A program made the position numbers and the translations under genes. From Thinopyrum elongatum (Eukaryota > Streptophyta > Magnoliopsida > Poales > Poaceae): DNA of 64,000 bases. The stretch's first letter is position 1. Each line of letters starts with the position of its first letter. Below, one piece after another: positions 1-12,276 of the stretch. The notes beneath the pieces were generated by a model. The model had not been told where the DNA came from. It did no database searches and was given only the letters and a program-made list of their open reading frames with translations. Where the stretch lies: the NCBI GenBank assembly GCA_011799875.1, contig CM022298.1, positions 495,359,180-495,423,179 of the forward strand, read 5' to 3'.

Positions 1-10
1 CGCGTCAGCA

Positions 11-893
11 CACCCATTGGGTGTAGCCTCTGAGCCTCCAGGCGACTCGACGAGTGGGCCGGAGGGTCTTCGCTGTTGTTGGAGCAGACGGCGGCGTCGA
101 GGATTCCGGTTGCAGCCGGCGGCGGGCCTGCAACTGGCCTGGTGTTTTCCCTGCGGGGCGCGCCGACGCACCCACTGGGTGTAGCCTTCGAGCCTCCGGG
201 CAAGGAGGCGGGTTCCCCACGGAAATGATCATGCAAAAGACAGAGTTAGTCCGCGCAGATATATCAAATGTTTGCTTTTAGCAGTGCAAGTTTTATGCAG
301 AGGGTGCTGACTCGGTTTCGTCCGAGCCCCCTTCAGTCTTTTTAATGTCCCCTCCGCTCTTTGGCTTTGCCTCTTGCTAGCTAGACTGCCGGGAGCCGGT
401 CTGTAGCTGTTGCAAAGAGTGGCCGCGGAGTGGAGCGTACAGTACTCGGACTATAGGAGCAGATTCGACAGAGTAGATACTCATAAAGGAAACGACCGGG
501 TCACCCAAGCCGTTTTCTCTCGGACGTTTTTCGCGTGGGGTGACCTCCAGCTTTTGCTCTCGCTAGCCGAACAGCCGTGTGGCGGTCTGTGGCTGAGAGT
601 GGGCCTTTGGTACCATGTGCGCTACTAAGCCGTCTGCGGGAACGAACGAGTGGGGCCACGCGGCCAGCCCCCGGGCCGAGACTCGCTGGCGCCATGGTGA
701 AGAGTAATGCAACTGATAAAAAATGCGGAGATGGCCCCCGAGGGTCGCTCGGGGTTATCCATGTTTGCGCTGCACAAAATTATGCGGGTGAGGAGCTCAC
801 ATTGGTTTTCGTGTAAACGAGGCGGAGGTTGTCGATGACAACCGGCTACCGGCTTGCAGCCGGCGGATCCCGCCCACTAGGTGTAGCCTCCGG
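11..893. repeat. Three dispersed copies of a near-palindromic CACCCAYTGGGTGTAGCC motif
   Basis: Copies lie at about 11-39, 169-200 and 872-893 (the last is CCCACTAGGTGTAGCCTCC). The first two are followed by nearly the same GAGCCTCC stretch. The core CACCCA-x-TGGGTG is almost self-complementary. Their meaning is unknown. They are probably short internal repeats of the leader or 3' region of the element at 1-3097. Confidence 0.5.
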
Positions 894-2805
894 GTGGTCG
901 ATCGGTGCGCCAGCCAGCTAGACCCGACCGGCCGGTTGTCGAAGCGGATAGGCAGCCGGGCCGGCTCACAAGTCGCCCAGGCGTCGGCAGGCGGTGACGT
1001 GCCCGAGCGAACACAGCCATCATCTTTTTTTCTTTTTCTTTTTTTTAGCCGGCTCCCCACTTCCTATTTCTTTTCTCTCTTCTTATTCTCTACCTGAGCA
1101 GCTGGCAGGAGCGGGACACGATGGAAGCCAGCGGCCGGGAAGCGGCGGCGGAGCCGGTGCAGGACGGCGGAGCAGCCTACGCGGGCACGTTCGCAGGAGC
1201 TGGAGCGACCGGGTCGGGGGCGGAGCCGGCGGGCGGGGAAGCCGGCAGGCCAGGTGGCGGGGAAGCCAGCAGGGGCGAAGGCGGCAGGCCGGGTGGCGGG
1301 GAAGCCGGCGCGGGGCAAAGCTGGCAGGCCGGGGGGGCGCGGCCGGCACGCAGGAGGCGGAGGCGCTCCCAGGTGGATCCGCGGATGGGCGTCGTGCGGG
1401 CGCGCGGGGCCGAGCTGCACGCAGGCGTGTGTGGAGTGAACGCGCGGACGAAGCGAGCAGAGCGGGCCCGCGCGCGTGGTGCGAGAGTGGAGATCGGCAG
1501 GCGCAGGCGGTCGAGGCCGCGTCGGCGGCGCAGAGACCAGGGCGGACCGTGCGCGGCCACGCGGGCGTGAGGAGGATCGGCCGGAGGTGCACGGCGGCGT
1601 GTGACGAGGATGACGCGGCGCGGGTGGAGCTGCGGGGGGATGACGACGGAGCAAGGCTGAGCCGGCGATGGGGACGCAAGGCCACGGGGGCACGTGCAGG
1701 CGTAGCAAAGGGGGCGCTGCGACGGGGAGATGCGCGCGTGGGCCTCAGCGCCCGCGAGGTGGAGGCGGCGGGCACGCGCACGCGCGGAGCTGGGCGAGGC
1801 AGAGACCGGGGTGGCCGGGGCGGCGCAGCGATGAGGTGGCGGAGCAAGGCGAGGCAGAGAGGACGGCCGGGCGGAGCCGATGCGCGGGGAGCGGCTGGTG
1901 GTGACAAGGACTGCGCGCGCGTGCGTGTGGGCCAAAGGCGGTGACGGAGGGCCGCGAATGCGTGGCAGTGGAGCGACGCGGGACCGGCGGGCGGCCAACT
2001 GTTTTGGGTGGACGGAGCAGGCGGAGCCGGTGGCAGCCGAGCCATCCACTGGGAGTCCCCGCCGAAGGGGAACGCGGGGAGGCCGGAGGCAGGGCCAGGC
2101 GGCCCCAGCGACGGGAGGCCGCGGGCGCGCGGCTGCGCGGCCGAGGGAGGGACGCGCTGGGACGCAGCAATGCGGGCGCACGGGAGGAGGAGCGGCTGGG
2201 GCAGAGGAGCCTAGGCGAGGCGGAGCTCGGGTGACCTGCAGGAATGGCTTCAGCGGCGATGTGTGAGGGCTAGCAGCAAGCAGTGGTAGCATGGTGCGGG
2301 TGCACGAGCATGCAAAAGGAGCTCTGCTATGAGCAAAGGCGGCACGGTTGAGAGGTCATGCACTGCTTCTCCTTGCGACTAAGCATGGGGAGGAGGCCGA
2401 CGGAGATGCAACAGAAGATGGGCACGGGCGTCGCGCTGCCCGTCGGCCATGGCGAGGTCAGGAAGGGACGGAGCTAGCCAAACGGCGAGCTCGGGCGTGG
2501 TGGAGAGGGACGGCGCTGCCCGAGGTGCTGGGGCCGACCGCCAAAGCGCCAGAGGTGGGGGCGTGGCCGTGGACGGAGCGGCGTGCGGCCGCAGGGGCAC
2601 TGGATCTCAGTCCGGAGCGGCTATGCGTGGCCAGCGACGGGGCCTCACTGGGTGCTTTTTCTTCTTCACAGGGCCTTGAACGCGGGTGGAGGTGGCCATG
2701 GCCATGGGAAGGGACTAGGAGATTTCTTGGAGGGGCAAACGAACATGCGGGAGAGAGACGAGAGCAGAGCGGCCGAGAGCATGATGGAGCGAGGAGTCTC
2801 CCTGG

Positions 2806-2816
2806 GGTCTTTTATC
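2806..2816 (-). promoter_or_regulatory. Possible TATA box of the 1-3097 LTR
   Basis: The minus strand reads GTTGATAAAAGACC here, about 285 bases inside the presumed LTR start at 3097. That is a usual U3 length. It supports a minus orientation but is a single weak match. Confidence 0.25.
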
Positions 2817-3097
2817 AACAGACGCCCAGGGGACAGTGGCACTGTGGCTGACGGTGGTATACTGTAGATGATGGTGTGCACTGTTGGTGACGACGCAACA
2901 CTGTTCACCAATAGTGCGCTGCTGTAGGGTACAGCCGTCTCGTCTGCGTGTGTCCGATGGGACGCCGTAGTTGACTTCGGGCAGCCGGCTTGCTGGAGAA
3001 GCCGGCCGTGGGCGCGATCCGGAGCAGCCGACCCGGACAGGCGGGCACCCCGTCCGGCTCACCGTCTTGGGACTACCCGGGTGTCATCCCCCCGACA

Positions 3098-5156
3098 CTC
3101 AATCACGGGTGTAGTGACTTGAGCCGGTGGTGTGCGAGGTATGACTTCATGCAACGGGGAGTTGGGGTGTTGCTCTTCCCAAAACTCTTCATGTGCGATT
3201 GGCATCGTGGGACGGCCAATGCTTATCTGTTCACTGCTTGATGGAGCAGGAGATGATACCGGCTTGGGCATAATCTGGGGAAACTGAGGAAGGACTTCAT
3301 CATCATCAACATTGTCTTCATGACCAATGTCTTCAGCTGTGGTGGAGTCAGCAGCTGGAATATCTTCAGACACATGAGCCTTTGTGGTGGCAGCTCATGA
3401 ACAACTAGACGACGCTCGCGGTTGGAGGAAGCAGGTAGGGAACCAAAATGGGTTCAACAAGCAGTGGCTCTGGTGGTGCGGTTTGGTACTTTCTTGAAGA
3501 CCTTGAAGGCCTTGTCTTCAGCTTCTTCTTGGAGGGAGCAGCATTAGAGGCTTCATGATGCTTTCGCTTCTTGGCCTCAGCCTGCTTAGTCTTCTTCCTT
3601 TTAGAAGCAGCTGATGGGACCTTTAGCTTCGACCCAGTCATGCTGGCAGGGAAGGCAATGCTTGGTCTTTCGTGCCGTGGAGCTTCGGTTTCAGCTTCAG
3701 CGGGCTTCTTCTTCTTAGTATGCAGCTTGGGGTCAATGCCAGGACGCCCAAGTGCTTTCCTTTTCAGAGCTTCATTATGAGCCTGAATGCACTTTGCAGC
3801 ATAGTGCTTGAGACGCTCTTTGGAGCCTTTGGCTACATCATGACGCTTTTGAAACTCAGCCTTGAGGTCAGCCATCATTTTCTTGAAATTCTGAACATCT
3901 GTGACGCTCAGTTTGGCCATGTGCTTCTTGAAGACAGCCTTTTCATGGTCAATCTTTTTTTTCTGCTCAATGACCTCTTGAGCAATGGCCAGCTCCTTGG
4001 CAATGTAGCCCTGAAATGTCACGCTGATGCCAATTGAAAGCCGCAAATCATCGATGGTAAGGGATGTATCTTCAAACCATTCATCAATGAAGTTGTTAAG
4101 AATGTCAGCGTCAAATAGTGGCAGCTCATTGAAGATTTTGGCTTCCTGTTTGCTCTTGATCAGCACCTCAAGGGCATCATCATCAATATCCTCATCGCTA
4201 GATAGATCGATAATATCTTCATCATTGTGAAGAATGCTTGCTGGAGTAAGAGCTTGCCCTAAGATCTTCTTGGGCTTCTTGGAGGTGCGAGACAGGTCCT
4301 CAGACTGCACACTGGATTCAGGAGGTGCAGACTTCAGTGGCTTCCCTCTTGAAACTTTTGGTGCAGCAGAAGATTTTGAAGCCTTTGCTTTCTTCACAGG
4401 CTTCGGGGGCTCTGGAACTTCAGCATGTTCCTCTTCCTCGGCAGCCTCTTCAACACTGGCCCTTTGCTCAGCGATATGTGTGAGAAGCCCATCAAGGCTG
4501 TTGAAAGGACCAATGAGATTATGTTCAGCTTCATGGCTGCCATTGGGCCTTGGTCGAGTTGGACCCGGGTTGAAGTCAATCCCGAAGTCCTTCTTGTTCT
4601 GGACAGCAAAGTTCTTGGCATACTTGTAATTTTCTTCAAAGAGATCATCTTCTCTACACCATCTGAGGCTGGATGGGTCGGCATCTTCAGGCATAGGGCC
4701 TCTGACCATGCAAGGAAAGAAGCCTTTGGCAATGGCTTCAGCCTTGGTCTTGGCATGTAGCTTCTTGTATACAATATCGGCCCATGGTGGCCTCACTGCA
4801 TTCTTTTCAGCATATTCAGAAGTCACATAATGATACAGAAACCACTATTCAGCCCAGTACCTATGAATCCATTGAACTCTGGACTTGTGTTCTGCATAGG
4901 TTTCATTAGGATCTGACTTGTACATTTCATATAGATCAGGAGGCAGATCCAAGGCAGTATTGTCACGGCGCTGTCTGCCGCCCTTCTTTGCTGATTTTCC
5001 AGAAGCCATTGGATTCAAACTGAAAGGCTTCACAATAGTGTTTGGCTTCAGGCGACTGGCCAGACAGGAACTGGCTTTAGGTGATTCAATATGATGCTGT
5101 AAGAACTCTACAAATGAATGCAGACTATGAGAACCAAGGGATTCTCCCACGGACAT
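3098..5156 (-). pseudogene. Extra ORF of Sirevirus A (nuclear-type, Lys-rich), broken
   Basis: This is the post-pol gene of Sirevirus A, starting at the ATG at 5156 five bases after a splice-acceptor-like AG. The frame runs to 3405 with one stop at 4847-4845. It then shifts near 3375-3405 and continues to 3098, where the 1-3097 element cuts it. The start (MSVGESLGSH) and a later FWE-HPNSPL segment match the extra ORF of copy B, so homology is clear though the middle has diverged. An acidic stretch carries IIDLSSDED (4188-4214), which fits a SUMO-interacting motif. Near the end are several basic clusters (KKKKP, SKRKKTK, KKRKHH, KKKLKTR) like nuclear localisation signals, and the middle looks helical and possibly coiled-coil. 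I see no signal peptide or membrane segment, so an envelope role is not supported. Function unknown. Confidence 0.7.
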
Positions 5157-5160
5157 GTAC

Positions 5161-5481
5161 CTGTGATAGCATTAGAGATGCGAGGGAAGGGGAAGAGGTC
5201 ATATGCATTCGCAGAAGATTTTGAAGATAAATCAGTTTGAAGACATTGACCTCATAGCGTGAAGACATTCACTTTCGATGTAAGTTGGTTCCAGATTTGT
5301 ACGAATCCATGAATAAGTACAAGTGAGGAATCTAACTTGCTGTGATGTATAAGTGAACGTTCTTGCAGATTATGAGATGCAGAAAAGGAAAGATCCAAAT
5401 TTGGAGGTGTAAAAACAACTTTTGGAAGATGTGGATAGTTCAACGGATCAAATAAACGGTAAAAAGTAAGTTCTTATTTAC
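5161..5481 (-). other. Putative leader intron before the extra ORF, copy A
   Basis: The minus strand shows a donor-like GCG|GTAAATAAG at 5481 and an acceptor-like TATCACAG|GTACATG at 5161. The ATG of the extra ORF follows directly. The predicted intron is 321 bases; Sirevirus B has a 323-base one at the same place with equivalent ends. It is predicted from sequence only. Confidence 0.5.
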
Positions 5482-5740
5482 CGCATGAAGAACTGCTAGA
5501 CGAGAAGTAGGGAGGCCGAGCAATCCAATCTCCCGTGCTCTAACTTGGCGATGGAAGACACCTACGGCGGCGGCGGGGGGAAAGATGTCCGCGGCCGGCG
5601 TGAAGACGACGTCGGAGAGAAGTCACGACAGCGAAGCGCTTCGTCTCCGGCGACGACTGATGCTAGCGGCGGCGCTAGGGTTTGAGAGAAACGGCGAGGG
5701 GAGAGGAAATAATGACCGCAGGGGTGGAGTATTAATAAGC
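5482..5740 (-). promoter_or_regulatory. GC-rich 5' UTR and possible promoter of the extra ORF, copy A
   Basis: Upstream of the putative intron lies a GC-rich leader with GCCGCCGCC tracts and a CAAACCCTAG motif, typical of grass 5' UTRs. A weak TATA-like TTATTAATAC lies on the minus strand at 5729-5738. The block aligns with 51371-51660 of Sirevirus B, where the TATA box is better. Confidence 0.4.
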
Positions 5741-5860
5741 AAGAGTGATGGCGCAGTGTAATTACTCAGGTGCCCCTAGCGGTTCACAACTGAAGGACAC
5801 GTGGCAAGCATGCAACAAATTGAAGGTTGTGCCACGACCCCACGCGCGCCTGGTTTGTCG
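5741..5860. other. Sirevirus A non-coding sequence left of the Athila-like insertion
   Basis: This is upstream sequence of the extra ORF. It joins 13967 onward once the Athila-like element and one TSD copy are removed. No gene is seen. Confidence 0.6.
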
Positions 5861-5865
5861 GGTGG
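5861..5865. repeat. Target site duplication GGTGG, left copy
   Basis: GGTGG here directly precedes the LTR start TGATGTCTAC and is repeated at 13962-13966 directly after the other LTR end. It is a perfect 5-bp duplication that fixes the element boundaries. Confidence 0.9.
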
Positions 5866-7505
5866 TGATGTCTACTACACAACTTGTTCTTGTAGACTCA
5901 TGTTGGGCCTCCAAGCGCAGAGTTTTGTAGGAGAGTAGCAAATTTCCCTCAAGTGGATGACCTAAGGTTAATCAATCCGTGGGAGGCATAGGATGAAGAT
6001 GGTCTCTCTCAAACAACCCTGCAACCAAATAATAAAAAGTCTCTTGTGTCCCCAACACACCAAATACAATGGTATTTTGTATAGGTGCACTAGTTCGGTG
6101 AAGAGATGGTACATAAAGCGAAGTAATGATAGTAGATATTGATTTTTGTAATAGGAACAATAAAAAACAGCAAGGTAGTAATTGATAAAACGGAGCACAA
6201 ACGGTATTGCAATGCTTGAAAATGAGGCCTAGGGTCCGTATTTTTGCTAGTGCAATCTCTCAACAATGCTAATCTAATTGGATCATAAAACCATCCCTCA
6301 ACGTGCGATGAAGAATCACTCCAAAGTTCTTATCTAGCAGAAAACATAAGAAGAAATTGTTTGTAGATATTCTTTCCGATCGATCTATCCTAGAGTTCGT
6401 ACTAAAATAACACCAAGTTATTCTTTCCGATCGATCTATCAAGAGTTCGTACTAAAATAACACAAGTTATTCTTTCCGATCGATCTATCAAGAGTTCGTA
6501 CTAAAATAACACCAAAACAAATTCAGACTCATAATACTCAATCCAACACAAAGAACCTCAAAGAGTGCCCCAAGATTTCTACCGGAGAATCAAAGACGAG
6601 AACGTGCATCAACCCCTATGCATAGATTACCCCAATGTCACCTCGGGAATCCGTGAGTTGAGTGCCAAAACACATATCAAGTGAATCAATATGATACCCC
6701 ATTGTCACCACGGGTATTCATAGCAAGACATACATCAAGTGTTCTCAAATCCATAAAAGTATTCAATCCGATAAAATGAAATCTCAAAGGGAAAACTCAA
6801 TTCACAACAAGATAGAGAGGGGAAAACACCATATGATGCAACTATATTAACAAAGCCCGCGATACATCAAGATCGTGACATCTCAAGAACATGAGAGAGA
6901 GAGAGAGATTAAACACATAGCTAATGGTACAAACCCTCAGCCCCGAGGGTGGACTACTCCCTCCTCATCATGGTGGCCGCCGGGATGATGAAGATGGCCA
7001 CCGGTGATGATTTCCCCCTCTGGCAGGGTGCCGGAACGGGGTCTAGATTGGTTTTTCATGGCTACAGAGGACTGCGGCGGTGAAACTTCTGATCTAGGGT
7101 TACCCCGAGGGTTTTTGGAATATTTGGCAATTTATAGGGCGAAGAGGCGGTGCGGGAGGCCACCGAGGTGGGCACAACCCACCAGGGCGCGCCTGGGCCC
7201 CCAGGCACGCCCAGGTGGGTTGTGCCCCTTTCGGGGCACCCCTCTGGTACTTCTTAGGCCCATCCTGGGTCTTCTGGTCCAAAATAATTCTCCAAAAAAT
7301 TTCGCTGCATTTGGACTCCGTTTGGTATTGATTTTCTGCGATGTAAAAAACAAGCAAAAAACAGCAACTGGCACTGGGCACTATGTCAATAGGTTAGTCC
7401 CAAAAAATGATATAAAGTTGCTATAAAATGATTGTAAAACATCTAAGAATGATAATATAACAGCATGAATACTGCATAAATTATAGATACGTTGGAGACG
7501 TATTA
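5866..7505 (-). repeat. 3' LTR of the Athila-like element
   Basis: The 1640-base LTR copy is left on the map and 3' on the element strand. Its outer end on the plus strand reads TGATGTCTAC. The inner end is GTATTA instead of GTATCA, a point change at the terminal dinucleotide. It contains a three-unit 50-bp repeat (6369-6515) and a short GA tract (about 6893-6909). Confidence 0.9.
6369..6515. repeat. Triplicated 50-bp unit within the LTR
   Basis: Three head-to-tail units begin ATTCTTTCCGATCGATC at 6369, 6419 and 6468, each followed by AAGAGTTCGTACTAAAATAA. The same triplication is in the other LTR (12808-12956), so it predates this insertion. Confidence 0.85.
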
Positions 7506-10500
7506 GCATCCCCAAGCTTAATTCCTACTCGTCCTCGAGTAGGTAAATGATAAAAGAAATAATTTATGAAGTGTGAATGCTAGCAAAGTGCACAAGTTTG
7601 ATCAATGATAATTTCAATCACTTTTCCTAGCATCATAACATAAATTCTTTCTCATAAAACTTCTCATGTCAAAGTAGCAACGAATTCACATGTTAAGGTT
7701 CAAATAATGAATTCTCTTGAAACTCAACAACCTATGTTCTTAGTCACCAAACAATTGCAATTCAACTTATTCAACAAAATCTAAGTAAGAGCTCCACATA
7801 CTCAATCATCATATACTCTTCCATGATTGCTAGTACTCAAAGCATATTCTTAGAACAAATGGCATCCATCGAACACAAAGAGAGATAGGGGCTTAATATT
7901 TCGCCTCCCAACTCATTTATCATATAGATAATTGTCAACAATAATAAATCACGATCAAATATATTTGACTGGTCATATGTGCCTAGATCTTTCCCCACCA
8001 CATGATGCTTGCCAACTAGAGAATAGTTGAGGTTGAAATGAGATGAGATTTCATACTATTGACTCTTTGCATAAAAGTAAATACTGAAAAGTAAAAGATA
8101 GGCCCTTCTCAGAGGGAAGCAGAGGTTGTCATGCGCTTTTTATTTGGATGCCCAAGCTCTTAATGCAAAGGAACGTCAGGTTATATTGACCCTTATGATA
8201 GCAACCTTTATTATGCAGTCCATCGCTTTTATTACTTTGCCATCACAAGTTCGTACAACGCTAAATTTTCCCTTTCAATAAAAGATCAAACATATTTAGG
8301 AGCAATTTTTATTGCTTTATGCACCGATGACAACTTACTTAACGGATCTTATTCAATCCATAGGTAGGTATGGTGGACACTCATGGCAAGAAACTGGGTT
8401 TAAGGGTTTTTGGATGCACAAGTAGTATGTCTACTTAGTACGAATTTTTGGCTAGCAAAAGATCCTAGGCAAACACCACATGTTGGAGGATCCATGACAA
8501 TATAACTTCTATGCAAATATACACAACCATAACTCATTACGTTGTCTTCCTTGTCCAACTTCAACTAATTTGCTCAAGTTTGAAAATAATTAATGGGTAT
8601 TCACAATCATAGAAGATTTCCAAGATAATAAATTTGCATGTGAAAGTTCTCTTCCTTATAGTAATCATTCATGAATTGCTTGTATGACCAATATTGTGAT
8701 TGTCAAACTTCAAAAGATTTCACTTTCTAAACCCAATGTGAAGCTACTACTAGGCATGATATAAACATATAATTTCAACTTCATGATATTCAATTCATTC
8801 AACAATTTACTCATAGGATATAAGTTAAGCACAAGAGTAAATGACAAACTACTCCAAAAAGATATAAGTGAAGATCAAATGAGTAGTTAAGTAAATGGGT
8901 AGCTATTTGAGGACTCTCTCTTATTAAAAAGTTTTAGATCTAAGTATTTTATTAAAACAGCAAGCAAAACAAAATAAAATGAAATTCTAAGAATGGCACA
9001 CATCATGTGAAGAAGCAAAAACATAGGCTCAACCGAGGCTAACCGATAATTGTTGATGAAGAAAGGTGGGATGCCTACCGGGGCGTCCCCAAGCTTAGAT
9101 GCTTGAGACCTCTTGGAATATTAACTTGGGATGCCTTGGGCATCCCCAAGATTGAGCTCTTGTGTCTTCTTCATTCTTCTCATAACACGGTTTCCCTAAT
9201 TCTTAAAAACATCATCCACACAAAACTCAACAAGAACTCGTGAGATACGTTAGTATAAATCAATGCAACACCTTATCATTCTCTACTGTAGAAAATCACT
9301 AAAGTAATAATTTAACATTTCATACTAAATGCCTCTGCATATTTAATACTTCTATCCTCAAGTAGAATCATTAAATAAGCAAACATATGCAAACAATGCA
9401 AACATAACAGCAATCTGTCTAAACAGAACAGTCTGTAAAGAGTGCAATATTCCTCATATTTCCCTAACTCCAAAAATTCTGAAAAATTAACAAACTGTAG
9501 AAATTTATTATAGATTACTATGCAAAAAAATTCAACCTTTTATCACATTCTGATTTTTCTAGAGAATTTTTGCAACAGCGATAAACTTTCTGTTTTGAAA
9601 CAACAACTCATAGACTTGCAAAATAAGCATGGTAAAGGCTATCCTTGACATTTTTATTGAAATCAAAGATGCAAAACATTATTACAAATATCAGCAAGCA
9701 AATACAAATAAAATAAAATGACGCTCCAAGCAAAACACATATCATGTGAGGAATGAAAATATAGCTCCAAGTGAGGTTAGGCATCCCCAAGCTTAGTTGC
9801 TTGGATCTTCCTTGAATATTGCCTTGGGGTGCCTTGGGCATCCCCAAGGTTAGGGTCTTGTCACTCCTTATTTTCCTCATATTGATATCTCACCCAAAAC
9901 TTGAAAACTTTAATCACACAAAACTTAACGGAACTTCGTGAGATGGGTTAGTATGATAAAGACAAATCATTCACTTTGGTACTGTCAAGACAAGATTCAT
10001 AATTTTGCTCACACAATTCCTACTGTACTATACAATTTCCACAATTTATATTAAGCAATATAAGCCATAGAAACCATAAAACAAGCAAACTATGCATTGC
10101 AAACAGAATCTGTCAAAAACAGAACAGTACGTAAAGATCTGAATTAAGGTCATACTTATGTAAGTCCAAAAATTATGAAATATTAGGAAACGTAGAAAAT
10201 TTGTTTTCCCATCAACTGTAAAAAATTCAGAATTTTTCCATGTTCCAGTAAAAGGCAGGAATTTCTGCACTAGACGCAAAAGTTTCTATTTTTGCACAGA
10301 ATCAAGTCAACTATCATCCACACTATCCCAAAGGCTTTACTTGGCACTTTATTGAAGCAAAAGCTATAAAACAATATCACTACAGTAGCCTAACCTTGTG
10401 AACACACAAAAACAGTAGGTAAAAGTGTTGGGTTGTCTCCCAACAAACGCTTTTCTTTAATGCCTTTTAGCTAGGCATGATGAGTTCAATGATGCTCGCA

Positions 10501-10532
10501 TAAAAGATAAGGATTGAAACATAACAAGAGCA
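7506..10532. other. Non-coding internal region of the Athila-like element
   Basis: This is about 3 kb of AT-rich sequence without a credible ORF. It holds several dispersed copies of GCATCCCCAAGCTT (7506-7519, 9083-9096 with one change, 9140-9153 variant, 9782 region, 9838 region). On the element strand the copy at 7506-7519 reads AAGCTTGGGGATGC directly before the 3' LTR, so it occupies the polypurine-tract position. Two copies form short inverted repeats (about 9129-9147 and 9826-9846). Confidence 0.7.
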
Positions 10533-12179
10533 TCATGAATCATAAGTTCCTCTCTCATAATAATTTTCAGTAGCATCATGAATAGATTCATCAATATAAT
10601 CATCACATAAAGCATTCTTTTCATGATCCAAAAGCATAGAAAATTTATTACTCTCCATATAAGCAATTTTATTCTCATTCACAATAGTGGGAGTATCATA
10701 TGAAACTCGAATACTAAAATTTGTTTCCACATTAAACGAGTAATGTTCAGTAAAAGGATATTCAAAATTATGACAATAATTATCACTACTTTTTATAACA
10801 TAAGTATCTTCACAATAATCATCATAAGTAGCAACTTTGTTCTCATCATAGATAGGAGGCATGCAATCATCATAGCAAATTTGATCATTCGAAGTAGGGG
10901 AACTAAAAAGATCATCTTCATTAAGCATATCATCCCCAAGCTTGGGACAAACATTAATTGCAGCAAATCAATTCTCAAACATGTCATTCTCATCAAACAT
11001 AGCATCCCCAAGCTTATGGCTTGGCATATCTTAAGCATAATCACTCTCATCATTAATAGTATGAATAGCACCAACGGTATAACAATTGTTATCATCATAA
11101 TTTCCCATGTTGGTGCCAAAAAGATTTCCAAGATTATAAGAAGTATCATTATCTTCCCAATCATAATCATCACAACAAGCAATAGGCATAACAAAATCAT
11201 CATCAATAGTGCTCTCGGACATTGTGCCATATGACATAGAAGCAATGTCATCATCAAGTGCATCATCTTCCACAGTTATTTTTGATTCATTTTCATGAGG
11301 CACAACAATAATAGGAGCAACATTATTTGGGAGAGATACCTTTTTACCTCTATTCTTTCTTCTTTTCTTCTTCTTCACCACATCATGTGTGGGTTTAATT
11401 AATTTTTTCAAGCTTCTTATTGATGAGATTGGTTGAATAGGGACCTCCTCCTCGTCACCTATTTCATCATGAGAGACAATAGGAGGGAAAGTAGAAATCT
11501 TTACCATTTCATTAGTATTCCTTTTATATTCTATTGGTTTTCCCATCTTTCTATAGTTGGCAATATAAGCATTCTCATTGCAATTTACCATGCAAAACAT
11601 ATAGATATTTTTTAGATTAGTTTCAATGTCGTCCGTGAGAATGAATATTTCAAACCAACTATTTTTATGTGTCAATTCTTCACTCCCCAAAAATAGACAA
11701 AGCTCATTATAAAGTTCAAGGGTGATCAAGTCATTACAATATTTGGCCATGATTCGATCATGAAAAAGTTTGCATTGGAAATTAAGATGACCATCCTTAT
11801 TGCAAAGTTCACAAGTAATAGGACAAAGAGAACATAATTTTGTAGCAAATTCATCTATCACTTTGAGCAAAAAATTGGTTCTATCATGTTTATGCTTCTT
11901 ACAAAATCTATCTTCCCTATAAGGCACGTCTTCACAAAGTCTTTCCACTCCACAAAAATTGACATGCTTATAAGAAATTTTTTTGTCATGACTTGTGCAA
12001 TCATCATTAGCATTTTGGCTATTCAAAGAATTCATACTAACAACATTGCAATCATGCTCATCATTTATGCCAAACATTTTATTGAATTCTTCTTCTATCA
12101 ATTGAGCACAATTTTCTTTTCCAACATTTTCACGTAAGATATTATAAAGATGAACAATATGATGCAACCTCAATTCCAT
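10533..12179 (-). pseudogene. Gag-like ORF of the Athila-like element, two internal stops
   Basis: The ORF starts at the ATG at 12179, about 100 bases inside the primer site. It is open for 382 codons to a stop at 11033-11031. The same frame then continues past a second stop near 10968 and is open from 10928 to 10533. A perfect CCHC zinc knuckle, CELCNKDGHLNFQC (CX2CX4HX4C), lies at 11813-11772, residues 123-136. A strongly basic segment (KKKKRRKNRGKK) lies near residue 270, and the C-terminal third is acidic and Asn/Asp-rich. These traits fit a retroelement nucleocapsid or gag protein that binds RNA. The N-terminal part shows no capsid motif I recognise, so gag identity rests on position and the knuckle. 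Confidence 0.7.
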
Positions 12180-12276
12180 TTTTTTGTAGTTTTCTATTAT
12201 AAACCAAACTAGTGATAAAACAAGAAACTAAAAGATTCGATTGCAAGATCTAAAGATATACCTTCAAGCACTCACC

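Larger units (their letters stand above)
1..3097 (-). mobile_element. GC-rich LTR and leader of a truncated LTR element
   Basis: Read on the minus strand, this block starts at 3097 with TGTCGGGGGGATGACACC, a start of the kind common for grass Gypsy LTRs, and it cuts the extra ORF of Sirevirus A in mid-codon sense. A weak TATA-like box lies about 285 bases inside. The rest is very GC-rich, with long Ala/Pro/Arg/Gly-rich open frames on both strands that look like composition rather than coding. A pyrimidine run (CTTTTTTT type, about 1022-1100) separates the GC-rich block from a 5' part that carries three copies of a CACCCA-TGGGTGTAGCC motif. No gag or pol is visible, so the element must continue beyond base 1. 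The Gypsy assignment and the orientation are inference. Confidence 0.4.

Noticed and set aside
994..2292. Long open frames on both strands (up to 371 codons)
   Set aside because: Ala/Arg/Pro/Gly-rich translations in several overlapping frames at once follow from high GC. No domain, no consistent frame.
7004..7426. 140-codon frame inside an LTR (and its partner at 13461-13724)
   Set aside because: It lies in the LTR, overlaps frames on the other strand and is cut short in the partner LTR.
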